A stretch of 64,000 nucleotides of DNA from Chromobacterium paludis (GTDB lineage: Bacteria > Pseudomonadota > Gammaproteobacteria > Burkholderiales > Chromobacteriaceae): assembly GCF_008275125.1 (NCBI RefSeq), contig NZ_CP043473.1, forward strand, positions 3,906,001 through 3,970,000, given 5' to 3'. The position numbers and the translations under genes were made by a program. Each line of letters begins with the position of its first letter. Position 1 is the stretch's first letter. The notes beneath the pieces are model-generated. The model worked only from the letters and a program-made list of their open reading frames with translations. It did no database searches and had not been told where the DNA came from. Of the stretch, positions 22,302 to 30,575 are shown piece after piece.

Positions 22302-23543
22302 GTGAGCAAACCCAAGGAAAGCAAAAACATGCTGGTCGGCCTGGACATCGGCACCTCCAAGATCGTGGCGATCGTGGCCGAGGTGCTGGAAGACGGCCAG
22401 CTTAACATCGTCGGCATGGGCCACACCCCGTCGCGCGGCCTGAAGCGCGGCATGGTGGTGAACATCGAGTCCACCGTGCAGGCGATCCAGCGCGCGCTGG
22501 AAGAGGCCGAGCTGATGGCCGACTGCAAGATTCACGAGGTGTTCGTCGGCATCGCCGGCAGCCACATCAAGAGCGTGAACTCGCACGGCATGGTGGCGAT
22601 CAAGGATCGCGAAGTCACCAAGATGGACATCGACCGCGTGATCGAGACCGCGCGCGCGGTGACCATTCCGCCGGACCATCAGGTGCTGCACATCCTGACC
22701 CAGGAATACAGCATCGACGGCCAGGAAGGCGTGCGCGAGCCGCTGGGCATGAGCGGCGTGCGGCTGGAGGCCAAGGTGCACATCGTCACCGGCGCGGTGT
22801 CCGCCGCGCAGAACGTGACCAAGTGCGTGCGCCGCTGCGGCCTGGAAGTGTCCGACCTGGTGCTGCAGCCCATGGCCTCGGCCATCGCCGTGCTGTCGGA
22901 AGATGAAAAAGACCTGGGCGTGTGCCTGATCGACATCGGCGGCGGCACCACCGACATCGCCGTCTATGTCGGCGGCGCCATCCGCCACACCGCGGTGATC
23001 CCGATCGCCGGCGACCAGATCACCAACGACATCGCCATGGCGCTGCGTACCCCGACCAAGGAAGCCGAGGACATCAAGATTCAGCACGGCGTGGCCCTGG
23101 TGGGCATGGCCGACCCGGCGCAGATGATAGAAGTGCCGGGCGTGGGCGAGCGCGGTCCGCGCCAGATGTCGCGCGCCACCCTGGCCGAGGTGGTCGAGCC
23201 GCGCGTGGAAGAGCTGTTCCAGCTGGTGCAGCAGGAGCTGCGCCGCAGCGGCTTTGAAGAACTGCTGTCCTCCGGCATGGTGTTGACCGGCGGCGCCAGC
23301 CTGATGCCGGGCATGGTGGAGCTGGCCGAAGAAGTGTTCCACCTGCCGGTGCGCGTGGGCGTGCCCAAGTATGTGGGCGGCCTGGCCGAAGTGGTGAAGA
23401 CGCCGCGCTTCTCCACCGGCGTGGGCCTGCTGTTGTACGGCAAGGACCAGATCCAGGGCTATGCCGGCCCGGTGAAGGCGGAGAGCGGCGGCATGGGCCA
23501 GATGTTCTCGCGCATGAAGGCGTGGTTTGGCAGCAATTTCTGA
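22302..23543 (+). CDS. ftsA: Cell division protein FtsA
   Basis: Actin-like ATPase that tethers FtsZ to the membrane through a C-terminal amphipathic helix. The GTG at 22302, 6 bases after GGAG, is preferred and gives 413 residues starting with V/M-SKPKESKN; a TTG at 22290 is an alternative. The phosphate-1 motif LVGLDIGTSKIVAI (about 11-24), phosphate-2 VCLIDIGGGTTDIAVY (about 207-222) and the MVLTGGASLMPGM motif (about 326-338) are visible. The final residues MKAWFGSNF form the expected membrane-targeting tail. Confidence 0.97.
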   Translation: MSKPKESKNMLVGLDIGTSKIVAIVAEVLEDGQLNIVGMGHTPSRGLKRGMVVNIESTVQAIQRALEEAELMADCKIHEVFVGIAGSHIKSVNSHGMVAIKDREVTKMDIDRVIETARAVTIPPDHQVLHILTQEYSIDGQEGVREPLGMSGVRLEAKVHIVTGAVSAAQNVTKCVRRCGLEVSDLVLQPMASAIAVLSEDEKDLGVCLIDIGGGTTDIAVYVGGAIRHTAVIPIAGDQITNDIAMALRTPTKEAEDIKIQHGVALVGMADPAQMIEVPGVGERGPRQMSRATLAEVVEPRVEELFQLVQQELRRSGFEELLSSGMVLTGGASLMPGMVELAEEVFHLPVRVGVPKYVGGLAEVVKTPRFSTGVGLLLYGKDQIQGYAGPVKAESGGMGQMFSRMKAWFGSNF

Positions 23544-23554
23544 TGCGATTGAGC

Positions 23555-23576
23555 GCCGCCGGCATGGGCCGGCGGC
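23555..23576 (+). other. Hairpin in the ftsA-ftsZ gap
   Basis: A perfect 9-bp stem (GCCGCCGGC / GCCGGCGGC) with an ATGG loop begins 11 bases after the ftsA stop. There is no T-run. It may serve as an RNA processing or stability element setting FtsZ above FtsA, which is inference. The 102-base gap is long for this cluster and could also hold a local ftsZ promoter, but none is convincing. Confidence 0.45.
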
Positions 23577-23645
23577 ACATCCAAATGTAGTTCGGGCGCA
23601 GTACCTAAGTTGGGCAATGGCTCATCTTTATGTGAGGAGAGGGAA

Positions 23646-24833
23646 ATGAGCGGAATGGTTTTCGAAGTGATGCAAGAGACGGCCAGCGCGGCCGTGATCA
23701 AGGTGATCGGCGTGGGCGGCGGCGGCTGCAACGCCATCGACAACATGATTTCCGGCAATGTGCACGGCGTGGAATTCATCTGCGCCAACACCGACGCGCA
23801 GTCGCTGCAGCGCAACCGCGCGCCGCAGAAGCTGCAGCTGGGCTCCAACCTGACGCGCGGCCTGGGCGCCGGCGCCAACCCTGAAGTGGGCCGCAGCGCC
23901 GCCCTGGAAGACCGCGAGCGCATCGCGGAAACGCTGCGCGGCGCGAACATGGTGTTCGTCACCGCCGGCATGGGCGGCGGCACCGGCACCGGCGCGGCGC
24001 CCGTTGTGGCCGAAGTGGCCAAGGAAATGGGCATCCTGACCGTGGGCGTGGTCACCCGTCCGTTCGAGCACGAAGGCAAACGCCTGAAAGTGGCGCAGAA
24101 CGGCATCGAGGACCTGAAGAAGCATGTGGATTCGCTGATCGTGATCCCCAACGAGAAGCTGATGGAAGTGCTGGGCGAGGACGTGACCATGCGCGAAGCC
24201 TTCCGCGCCGCCGACGACGTGCTGAAGGGCGCCGTGGCAGGCATCGCCGAAGTGATCACCTGCCCGGGCCTGATCAACGTCGACTTCGCCGACGTGCGCA
24301 CCGTGATGGGGGAGATGGGCCTGGCGATGATGGGTTCCGCCTACGCTGCCGGCATCGACCGCGCCCGCGTGGCCGCCGAGCAGGCCGTGGCCAGCCCGCT
24401 GCTGGACAACATCACCCTGGAAGGCGCGCGCGGCGTGCTGGTGAACATCTCCACCGCCCCGGGCTGCCTGAAGATGAGCGAATACCGCGAAATCATGGGC
24501 ATCATCCGCCAGTACGCGGACGAGGACGCGCAGATCAAGTTCGGCACCGCCGAAGTGGAGGACATGCCGGAAGACACCATCCGCGTGACCTTGATCGCCA
24601 CCGGCCTGGGCCAGAAGAAGAGCCCGCGCAACGAAGAGCGTCCGGAGTACATCAAGATCGTCAAGACCGGCACCGACGACCGCGCCGTGGAAATGGTGAA
24701 CTACGAAGACCTGGACGCGCCGGCCATCATGCGCACCGGCCGTCGCCGCGCCTCGCCGTCGCTGGACTTCTCCAACCCGGAAGTGAGCGAAAGCTACGAC
24801 ATCCCGGCCTTCCTGCGCAAGCAGGCGGACTGA
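23646..24833 (+). CDS. ftsZ: Cell division GTPase FtsZ
   Basis: Tubulin homologue that assembles the Z-ring. The ATG at 23646 follows a strong GGAGAGGG ribosome binding site and gives 395 residues; an in-frame ATG at 23610 upstream of that site is rejected. The tubulin signature GGGTGTG is at about 110-116, and the T7 loop NVDFADVRTVM is at about 210-220. The conserved C-terminal peptide DIPAFLRKQ, which binds FtsA, is intact. Confidence 0.98.
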   Translation: MSGMVFEVMQETASAAVIKVIGVGGGGCNAIDNMISGNVHGVEFICANTDAQSLQRNRAPQKLQLGSNLTRGLGAGANPEVGRSAALEDRERIAETLRGANMVFVTAGMGGGTGTGAAPVVAEVAKEMGILTVGVVTRPFEHEGKRLKVAQNGIEDLKKHVDSLIVIPNEKLMEVLGEDVTMREAFRAADDVLKGAVAGIAEVITCPGLINVDFADVRTVMGEMGLAMMGSAYAAGIDRARVAAEQAVASPLLDNITLEGARGVLVNISTAPGCLKMSEYREIMGIIRQYADEDAQIKFGTAEVEDMPEDTIRVTLIATGLGQKKSPRNEERPEYIKIVKTGTDDRAVEMVNYEDLDAPAIMRTGRRRASPSLDFSNPEVSESYDIPAFLRKQAD

Positions 24834-24885
24834 GCGGAGGACGCGGATAGATAAACGCTATTCATGCCAGCGAATCAATCAATAA

Positions 24886-24926
24886 AGCATAGCGAATCGC
24901 TATGCTAGAATCGGGCATTCCCGATT
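24886..24926 (+). other. Tandem hairpins upstream of lpxC
   Basis: Two adjacent perfect inverted repeats: AGCATAGCG / CGCTATGCT (24886-24906, 3-base loop) and AATCGGG / CCCGATT (24909-24926, 4-base loop). They fill most of the ftsZ-lpxC gap. No T-run follows either stem. They may form a leader structure or operator for lpxC; the function is unknown. Confidence 0.5.
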
Positions 24927-24942
24927 GATTGAGTAGCCTGAA

Positions 24943-25857
24943 ATGATTTTGCAGCGCACGCTGAAGCAAGCGATCAGCGCCACGGGCGTCGGTCTGCATT
25001 CCGGCGAGCGGGTGAAGCTCACCCTGCTGCCGGCGCCGCCCGATACCGGCATCGTCTTCCGTCGCACCGACTTGCCCGAGCCGGTCGATGTGAAGGCTGA
25101 ACCCTCGCTCGTGAACGACACGCGCCTCTCCTCCACGCTGGTGACGGACACCGGCGTGCGTGTCGGCACGATCGAGCACCTGATGTCGGCCTTTGCCGGC
25201 TTCGGCATCGACAACCTGATCGTAGAAGTGACGGCGGCGGAAATGCCCATCATGGATGGCTCCGCCGCGCCGTTTCTTTACCTGTTGCAGACGGCCGGGG
25301 TGGTCGATCAGCCCAAGAAAAAGCGTTTCATCCGCGTCAAGCAGAGCGTGGCGGTGGAAGAGGGCGACGTATGGGTCAGGCTGGACCCGCACGAAGGCTT
25401 CAAGGTCAAGCTCGGCATCGTGTTCAACCATCCGGCGTTCAACCGCGCGCCGCAGACGGTGGAAGTGGACTTCGCCCGCCACTCCTATATGGACGAGATC
25501 AGCCGGGCCCGCACCTTCGGTTTCATGCACGAGCTGGAATACATGCGCAGCCACGGCCTGGGCCGCGGCGGCAGCCTGGATAACGCCATCGTCATCGACG
25601 ACGAATACGTGCTCAATCCAGAAGGCTTGCGCTTCCCGGACGAGTTTGTCCGCCACAAGCTGCTGGACGCCATCGGCGACCTCTACATCATCGGCCATCC
25701 GCTAATCGCCGCCTTCTCCGGCCACAAATCCGGCCATGCCATGAACAACAAGCTGCTGCGCAAGCTATTGGCCACGCCTGAGGCGTGGGAGTTCGTCAGT
25801 TTCGACGATGTGCTGGACGCGCCATCCAGCTTCCATCAGCTGCCGCAGCCGGATTGA
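24943..25857 (+). CDS. lpxC: UDP-3-O-acyl-N-acetylglucosamine deacetylase
   Basis: Zinc-dependent enzyme of the committed step of lipid A synthesis. It has 304 residues, the usual length. Zinc ligands are visible as the His in GTIEHLMSA (about residue 79), and the His and Asp in VRHKLLDAIGDL (about 237 and 241). The catalytic His is in FSGHKSGHAMNNK (about 264). It closes the dcw cluster, as in many Proteobacteria. The short gap from ftsZ holds two hairpins. Confidence 0.98.
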   Translation: MILQRTLKQAISATGVGLHSGERVKLTLLPAPPDTGIVFRRTDLPEPVDVKAEPSLVNDTRLSSTLVTDTGVRVGTIEHLMSAFAGFGIDNLIVEVTAAEMPIMDGSAAPFLYLLQTAGVVDQPKKKRFIRVKQSVAVEEGDVWVRLDPHEGFKVKLGIVFNHPAFNRAPQTVEVDFARHSYMDEISRARTFGFMHELEYMRSHGLGRGGSLDNAIVIDDEYVLNPEGLRFPDEFVRHKLLDAIGDLYIIGHPLIAAFSGHKSGHAMNNKLLRKLLATPEAWEFVSFDDVLDAPSSFHQLPQPD

Positions 25858-26211
25858 GCCGTATTCGGTTTCTGGCGGCGATGGCGGCTGCTGACGATCT
25901 TGACCATAGGCTGGGCGCTGCCAGGCTTCGCCTTCACCCATGAGCCGCGCCGTCTGCTCCGGCGATTGCACGCTGGCGCGCTGGCCAGCAGCTTGTCATT
26001 TGCTGTTTTGGCTGATATTCCGCAGGTTGCGCGGAGGGTTCAATCTGAGCGTGATAGCCATGGGGACACATGGAAGAGCACGGAATGCATGGCGCTTGAG
26101 CGGGCACGCGCGGACTAGCGGACTCGTGTTGAGAAAGCCGCATCGGCGGATGCTGTCCGTGCCTTTCCGTGTGCGCCCGCGGCTAATCATGTTTGACTCG
26201 AAAGGTTTGCC
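25858..26211. other. Intergenic region between lpxC and moaC
   Basis: These 354 bases separate the end of the dcw cluster from moaC. Short open frames exist on both strands (for example 25900-26118 plus and 25934-26143 minus), but none has a ribosome binding site, recognisable motif or natural composition. No clear terminator for lpxC was found. An AAAGG about 6 bases before the moaC ATG is the only evident signal. Confidence 0.4.
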
Positions 26212-26691
26212 ATGACCCGACTCACCCATTTCGATGCCGCCGGCCAAGCCCATATGGTCGATGTCGGCGCCAAACCGGCCACGGCGCGGCGCGCGGTGGC
26301 CGAGGGCGTGATCCGCATGCTGCCGGCCACCTTCGCGCTGGTGCGGGATGGCGGCCACAAGAAGGGCGACGTGCTGGGCATCGCGCGCGTCGCCGCCATC
26401 ATGGCGGCCAAGAAAACCTGGGACCTGATCCCGCTGTGCCATCCCATTGCCTTGACGCGGCTGGCGGTGGATTTCGAACTGCGGGAGGGCGAATCCGCCG
26501 TGCGCATCGAGGTCACGGCCGAGTGCAACGGCCAGACCGGGGTGGAAATGGAAGCGCTGACGGCGGTCAATGTCGGCCTTTTGACCATCTACGATATGTG
26601 CAAGGCGGTGGACCGCGGCATGGAAATCGGCGGCATCCGCCTGCTGGAGAAAGACGGCGGCAAGAGCGGCGGCTGGCGGGCGGACGGTTAA
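26212..26691 (+). CDS. moaC: Cyclic pyranopterin monophosphate synthase MoaC
   Basis: Converts the 3',8-cyclo-GTP made by MoaA into cyclic pyranopterin monophosphate in molybdenum cofactor synthesis. It has 159 residues with [15 protein letters not shown] near the N-terminus, [19 protein letters not shown] (about 46-64), the LCHPIALT motif (about 71-78) and the C-terminal [12 protein letters not shown] segment. No other moa gene is adjacent, so it stands alone here and faces a convergent hypothetical gene. Confidence 0.97.
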   Translation: MTRLTHFDAAGQAHMVDVGAKPATARRAVAEGVIRMLPATFALVRDGGHKKGDVLGIARVAAIMAAKKTWDLIPLCHPIALTRLAVDFELREGESAVRIEVTAECNGQTGVEMEALTAVNVGLLTIYDMCKAVDRGMEIGGIRLLEKDGGKSGGWRADG

Positions 26692-26733
26692 CGGCTATCC
26701 ACGTTTGCGGCGCGCTCCCCGCGCCCACCGCGC

Positions 26734-27330
26734 TTAGACGCCGGCTTGCCGCTGCGGCAATAGACCGGCGCAGTCTTCGCGAATGGGGGTGTGGATTTCA
26801 TGCCAGCGGTCCAGCCGGTTCCATTCATACAGTCCGCGCCCCCGCTGCAGATGCAGATAGACATGTTGATAGCGCGAGCGCGCCAGCATGGCATGGGTGA
26901 GCTGGTTTAGCTCCTGGATGGAGATATACAGCAACATGGCGGCGGGCACCGCGCCATGTTCGAAGGTGCCGGCGGCCAACAGCAGATGCAGCTGATGGCC
27001 GTGCGGCACCTGGTAGTCTTTGCCTATCTTGGCCTCGATGCGAGAGGCCACGTCCAGCGCGCTGGCCGGGCGGGTGAAAATGGCGCCGATGCCGCCGGCG
27101 GCCTGTTGGGCCTGTTGAATCTCTTTCTTGCGGGCATTGCGGCGGGCATGCTCGCCGGCCAGCACCTCGGTCACCTCTATGGCCAGGAAGCGGCCGTCCG
27201 ACAGGGCGACGCCCACGTCCGGGGCCGGGCATTTCAAGGACCTGACGTCAAGCGGCGCGATGCCTTTCTGCTCGAACAGCCGCCTGACCCACTCCCTTTC
27301 CCGGCTCTGTTGCTGAGTTTGCTGATCCAT
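26734..27330 (-). CDS. Hypothetical protein with a PD-(D/E)xK-like nuclease core
   Basis: 198 residues of unknown function. Residues about 36-56 read APDVGVALSDGRFLAIEVTEV, an acidic residue after Pro, a beta-hairpin, then a Glu in a hydrophobic strand (IEVTE). This is the layout of PD-(D/E)xK endonuclease-like folds, although the usual Lys is replaced by Thr. A basic, Ala/Arg/Lys-rich helix follows. The C-terminal half has FEHGAVPAAMLLYISIQELN and an aromatic tail. No signal peptide or membrane segment is seen. It converges with moaC and lies behind the CNP1-like gene. The nuclease reading is a structural guess. Confidence 0.6.
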   Translation of the reverse strand: MDQQTQQQSREREWVRRLFEQKGIAPLDVRSLKCPAPDVGVALSDGRFLAIEVTEVLAGEHARRNARKKEIQQAQQAAGGIGAIFTRPASALDVASRIEAKIGKDYQVPHGHQLHLLLAAGTFEHGAVPAAMLLYISIQELNQLTHAMLARSRYQHVYLHLQRGRGLYEWNRLDRWHEIHTPIREDCAGLLPQRQAGV

Positions 27331-27399
27331 CGGCGCCTACGCGGTTGCAAGTCAGATGCTTCATCTTAGAACATCCGCGCAGCGCATTCGCGCCTGGGC

Positions 27400-27906
27400 T
27401 CAATCGCCCTTGCGCAAGGCCGCCACCGCCTCGGCCGCATCGCGCGGCGCGCTGCCGTATGGGCACAGCAGCGTGCGTAACTCGCGCCGCAGCTTGTCGC
27501 CATAGGCAATGCCTTGCCACTGCGGGGCCATGGCCGCGATCCAGTCATGATGGATGCTGTCGCCAAAGCCATAGGCTTTGTATTGATTGTTCTTGCACTG
27601 GATGCCTTCCACGCTGAGGTTTTCCACCTTGCCGCTAAGCACTTTGCTGATATAACGCACCACGCCGTCCTGGCCCACGCTGAGCGTCTTGGCGTCGATG
27701 AAGAAGCGGTTGCTTTGCAGCCAGTCCGGCTTGACCTCGATCCAGTCGGCCGCCTGCGGGTAGGCGGGCAAGGCGTAGGCCTGCTCTTCCCACGGCTTGT
27801 CGGTGTCCACGGCGTAATTGTCGTTCTTGATCAGCTTGCCTTCGGCATGGGCGGTCAGGCTCAGGCACAGCGCCAGCAGCGCGGGCAGGGTCAGGCGGTG
27901 TTTCAA
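27400..27906 (-). CDS. CNP1-like family secreted protein
   Basis: 168 residues starting at a TTG (27906) preceded by GGAG. The N-terminal signal peptide KHRLTLPALLALCLSLTAHA is followed by the mature sequence EGKLIKNDN. The body (PAYPQAADWIEVKPDW, about 48-63, and RYISKVLSGKVENLSVEGI, about 85-103) resembles the CNP1-like family, named after a neisserial protein of unknown role. It is probably periplasmic. It lies 14 bases behind the NRDE gene, so the two are likely cotranscribed. A longer open frame through the NRDE gene in another register is not the real gene. Confidence 0.8.
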   Translation of the reverse strand: MKHRLTLPALLALCLSLTAHAEGKLIKNDNYAVDTDKPWEEQAYALPAYPQAADWIEVKPDWLQSNRFFIDAKTLSVGQDGVVRYISKVLSGKVENLSVEGIQCKNNQYKAYGFGDSIHHDWIAAMAPQWQGIAYGDKLRRELRTLLCPYGSAPRDAAEAVAALRKGD

Positions 27907-27920
27907 GGGAGTGCTCCGGA

Positions 27921-28685
27921 TCAGCGCGCCGTGCCGGCGCGCAAGTTGAAATGACGGCGGCCGGTTTCGCGGCCGGCCAGGCCCCAGCTCAGCTCGGAAA
28001 AGCCGATGTCGCCGCGGCTGCTCACCGTCAGCAGCATGGAGCTGCGGGTGCCGTAGTCGCGGCCCTGGATGAAGATGGGCGACAAGACCTTTTCCAAGGC
28101 CAGGCCGATGCGGGTATTGGGCAGCTCGCCCGGGCCGGCCGGCGTCGGGTCGGCCAGCGCGGCGTAGGCCTGGTCCTCGGTCGGCACGCGGCCAAACTCG
28201 GTCAGATGGGCCGCCAGCCGGCGGCTCTTGAACCACGGCGTGTCCAGCGTGGCGTTGGACAGGGTATGGAGGCCCGGCGTGACGCGGGCGATCTGGCGGC
28301 CGGGGCTGTGGAAGAAGAACAGGTCCGAGGTGCTGCCGAACAAGAGATTGAACGGCGCGTAGCGATGGCTTTCGGCGCGCAGCCAGTCGGCGAAGGCGAA
28401 TGGGTCCTCGTCGCCGCCGACGAAGCGCTGCACCAGCTCGCCGCGCGAGCGCTCGGCCTTGGCCGGAAAGCCGTCGCGGAAATTGGTGATCGCGGCGATG
28501 CGGTTGCGGCCGTCCACCATCAGCCAGCTGCCGCCGGATTGCAGGTCGCGGCCGCCCAGGGCATGGGGGTATTCCGGCCACCAGTCCAGCGGCGCGGCGG
28601 GGCGGGCGTAGTATTCGTCGCGGTTGGCCAGCAGGACCAGCTGGCCCATGCCCGGCATTTTGTAAGCGAAGGCGATGATGCACAT
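27921..28685 (-). CDS. NRDE (TANGO2-like) family protein
   Basis: 254 residues starting MCIIAFAYK at 28685. The Asn-Arg-Asp-Glu signature that names the family is at about residues 22-25 (LLANRDEYY). The N-terminal Cys2 after Met and the GGRDLQSGGSWLMVD and AAITNFRD motifs fit an Ntn-hydrolase-like fold, with Cys as the presumed nucleophile. The biochemical role of bacterial members is not settled; animal TANGO2 is linked to haem and lipid handling. It is divergent from the TusA-like gene. Confidence 0.88.
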   Translation of the reverse strand: MCIIAFAYKMPGMGQLVLLANRDEYYARPAAPLDWWPEYPHALGGRDLQSGGSWLMVDGRNRIAAITNFRDGFPAKAERSRGELVQRFVGGDEDPFAFADWLRAESHRYAPFNLLFGSTSDLFFFHSPGRQIARVTPGLHTLSNATLDTPWFKSRRLAAHLTEFGRVPTEDQAYAALADPTPAGPGELPNTRIGLALEKVLSPIFIQGRDYGTRSSMLLTVSSRGDIGFSELSWGLAGRETGRRHFNLRAGTAR

Positions 28686-28808
28686 GATACGGACCGATTT
28701 GGGCAAGGCTTGACGTCTGGCGTAAACTATACGGCTACGGCTTGCCGCGCATCGCGGCCGCGCCAGGTTTTCCCCATTGTAACCCGATATGGCTGAGGAC
28801 ACCGGTCC

Positions 28809-29039
28809 ATGACACCCGACAAACACATCGACCTTTCCGGCCTGAATTGCCCGTTGCCGATACTGCGCGCCAAGAAGGCGCTGGCGGACATGGAAAGCGG
28901 CGCCGTGCTGGAAGTGATCGCCACCGATCCGGGCGCGCCCAAGGACTTCGAGGCGTTTTGCCGCCAGACCGGCAATGGGCTGGTCGAGTCCACGACTACC
29001 GATGAAGGCAAGTTCCGCATGGTGCTGCGCCGCAAATGA
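28809..29039 (+). CDS. TusA-like sulfur carrier protein
   Basis: 76-residue protein of the TusA/SirA family, which carries persulfide sulfur for tRNA thiolation, molybdenum cofactor or other sulfur transfers. The signature [17 protein letters not shown] contains the CPxP motif with the sulfur-carrying Cys at about 14. The rest shows the usual beta-alpha-beta-alpha-beta-beta pattern. It starts at ATG 28809 and ends 65 bases before pyrC. Which TusA subgroup it belongs to cannot be told from sequence alone. Confidence 0.92.
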   Translation: MTPDKHIDLSGLNCPLPILRAKKALADMESGAVLEVIATDPGAPKDFEAFCRQTGNGLVESTTTDEGKFRMVLRRK

Positions 29040-29104
29040 CCGCCCAGGCGACGGAGACCCCGTCGCCATTGTTTTATCCCACTTTTAGATCGAAGCCATC
29101 CGCC

Positions 29105-30139
29105 ATGCAGACACTCACCCTGATCCGCCCCGACGATTGGCACCTGCACCTGCGCGACGACGCCGCGCTGGCCGCCGTGCTGCCCGATACCTGCCGCCAG
29201 ATGGGCCGCGCCATCGTGATGCCCAATCTGAAGCCGCCGGTCACCACCGTCGAAGCCGCCGCCGCCTACCGCGAGCGCATCCTGGCCGCGCGTCCGGCCG
29301 GCAGCGCCTTCGAGCCGCTGATGACGCTGTATCTGACCGACAAGACCAGCGCGGAAGAAATCCGCAAGGCCAAGGCCTGCGGCTTCGTGCATGGCGTCAA
29401 GCTGTATCCGGCCGGGGCCACCACCAATTCCGACCACGGCGTCACCGACATCGCCCACGCCATGCCCGCGCTGCAGGCGATGGCGGAAGCGGGCATGCCG
29501 CTGTTGGTGCACGGCGAAGTGACCGACGCCGACATCGACGTGTTCGACCGCGAGGCGGCGTTCATCGAACGGGTGATGAAGCCGCTGCTGGCCCAGCTGC
29601 CGAATCTGAAAGTGGTGTTCGAGCACATCACCACCCGCGAGGCGGCCGAGTTCGTCGCCGCCGCGCCGGCCAATGTCGCCGCCACCATCACCGCCCACCA
29701 TCTGCTGATGAACCGCAACGCGCTGTTCGTCGGCGGCATCCGTCCGCATCATTACTGTCTGCCGGTGCTCAAGCGCGAGCTGCACCGCCAGGCCCTGGTC
29801 AAGGCGGCCACCTCCGGCTCGGCCAAATTCTTCCTCGGCACCGACAGCGCGCCGCACGCCAAGGGCGCCAAGGAGGCCGCCTGCGGTTGCGCCGGCATGT
29901 ATACCGCCAACGCCGCGATCGAGCTGTATGCCGAGGCCTTCGAGGCCGCCTGCGCGCTGGACAAGCTGGAAGCCTTCGCCAGCCTGAATGGCCCGGCCTT
30001 CTACGGCTTGCCGGCCAATGGCGACCGCATCACCCTGCGCAAGGAAAGCTGGACCGTGCCGGCCGAGCTGCCTTACCCGGGCGACAGCCTGGTGCCGCTG
30101 CGCGCGGGCGAGAGCGTGGCATGGCGCCTGCAAGGATAA
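29105..30139 (+). CDS. pyrC: Dihydroorotase (class II)
   Basis: Zinc enzyme of pyrimidine synthesis that cyclises carbamoyl aspartate to dihydroorotate. The ATG at 29105 gives 344 residues; the in-frame extension upstream to 29036 is not conserved. The metal-binding [10 protein letters not shown] motif (about 10-19), the carboxylated Lys in [14 protein letters not shown] (about 100), [11 protein letters not shown] (about 198-208) and [13 protein letters not shown] (about 246-258) are all present. A strong terminator follows. Confidence 0.97.
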   Translation: MQTLTLIRPDDWHLHLRDDAALAAVLPDTCRQMGRAIVMPNLKPPVTTVEAAAAYRERILAARPAGSAFEPLMTLYLTDKTSAEEIRKAKACGFVHGVKLYPAGATTNSDHGVTDIAHAMPALQAMAEAGMPLLVHGEVTDADIDVFDREAAFIERVMKPLLAQLPNLKVVFEHITTREAAEFVAAAPANVAATITAHHLLMNRNALFVGGIRPHHYCLPVLKRELHRQALVKAATSGSAKFFLGTDSAPHAKGAKEAACGCAGMYTANAAIELYAEAFEAACALDKLEAFASLNGPAFYGLPANGDRITLRKESWTVPAELPYPGDSLVPLRAGESVAWRLQG

Positions 30140-30171
30140 AAAACCACGCTGCATTGAGAAAATTTAATGCC

Positions 30172-30196
30172 AAAGCCGCTTTTTAGCGGCTTTTTT
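30172..30196 (+). terminator. Rho-independent terminator after pyrC
   Basis: A 9-bp stem AAAGCCGCT / AGCGGCTTT with a TTTT loop runs into a continuous T tract, 32 bases after the pyrC stop. Confidence 0.92.
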
Positions 30197-30575
30197 CATT
30201 TCACTCGAAGTTGCTGAGGAAATGCTTTCCATTGAGCTTTCAACTGAATTAGCATATGGCGATTCAGTGGGGGCGTTCAGTGGCTGCCATCCGCTGCCAT
30301 CATGAGTCCTGGTGATCGCCGTCAGTAGTATTTTGCATGCAGAAATGCAATGAGTATAAATTGCGCCGCCGCGTCAAGCCATTGATTTGCACGGACAGTC
30401 CATTGTCGGAGAAACTTTGCATGTTGAGGAAAATGAATGGAATATTGCGTGATCGGGGGCTTGAAGTATTCAAAAACCTCGGCGCATAATCAGCCACCCA
30501 CTCTGGATACAATCGAGTGAAAAAAATTTGCCGGCCCGTCAAGCGCGAGTCGAGACAGAACAAGGAGAGTAGAAG
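30197..30575 (+). promoter_or_regulatory. oppA upstream region with two candidate promoters
   Basis: About 380 AT-richer bases without a gene. Two sigma-70-like promoters can be drawn: TTGCAT (30333-30338) with TATAAA (30355-30360), 16-base spacer, and TTGAAG (30461-30466) with CATAAT (30485-30490), 18-base spacer. The first -35 is the left arm of an inverted repeat TTGCAT-gcagaa-ATGCAA, which could be an operator. A strong AAGGAG lies just before the oppA ATG. A long leader leaves room for small-RNA control, as is common for oppA genes. Confidence 0.45.

Noticed and set aside
25900..26143. Small frames on either strand between lpxC and moaC
   Set aside because: No ribosome binding site, no motif and no natural-looking composition; the two strands compete equally.
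27400..28683. A single 427-codon minus-strand gene
   Set aside because: Its first 60 percent is the wrong frame of the NRDE gene; only the part from the TTG at 27906 with its signal peptide is a gene.
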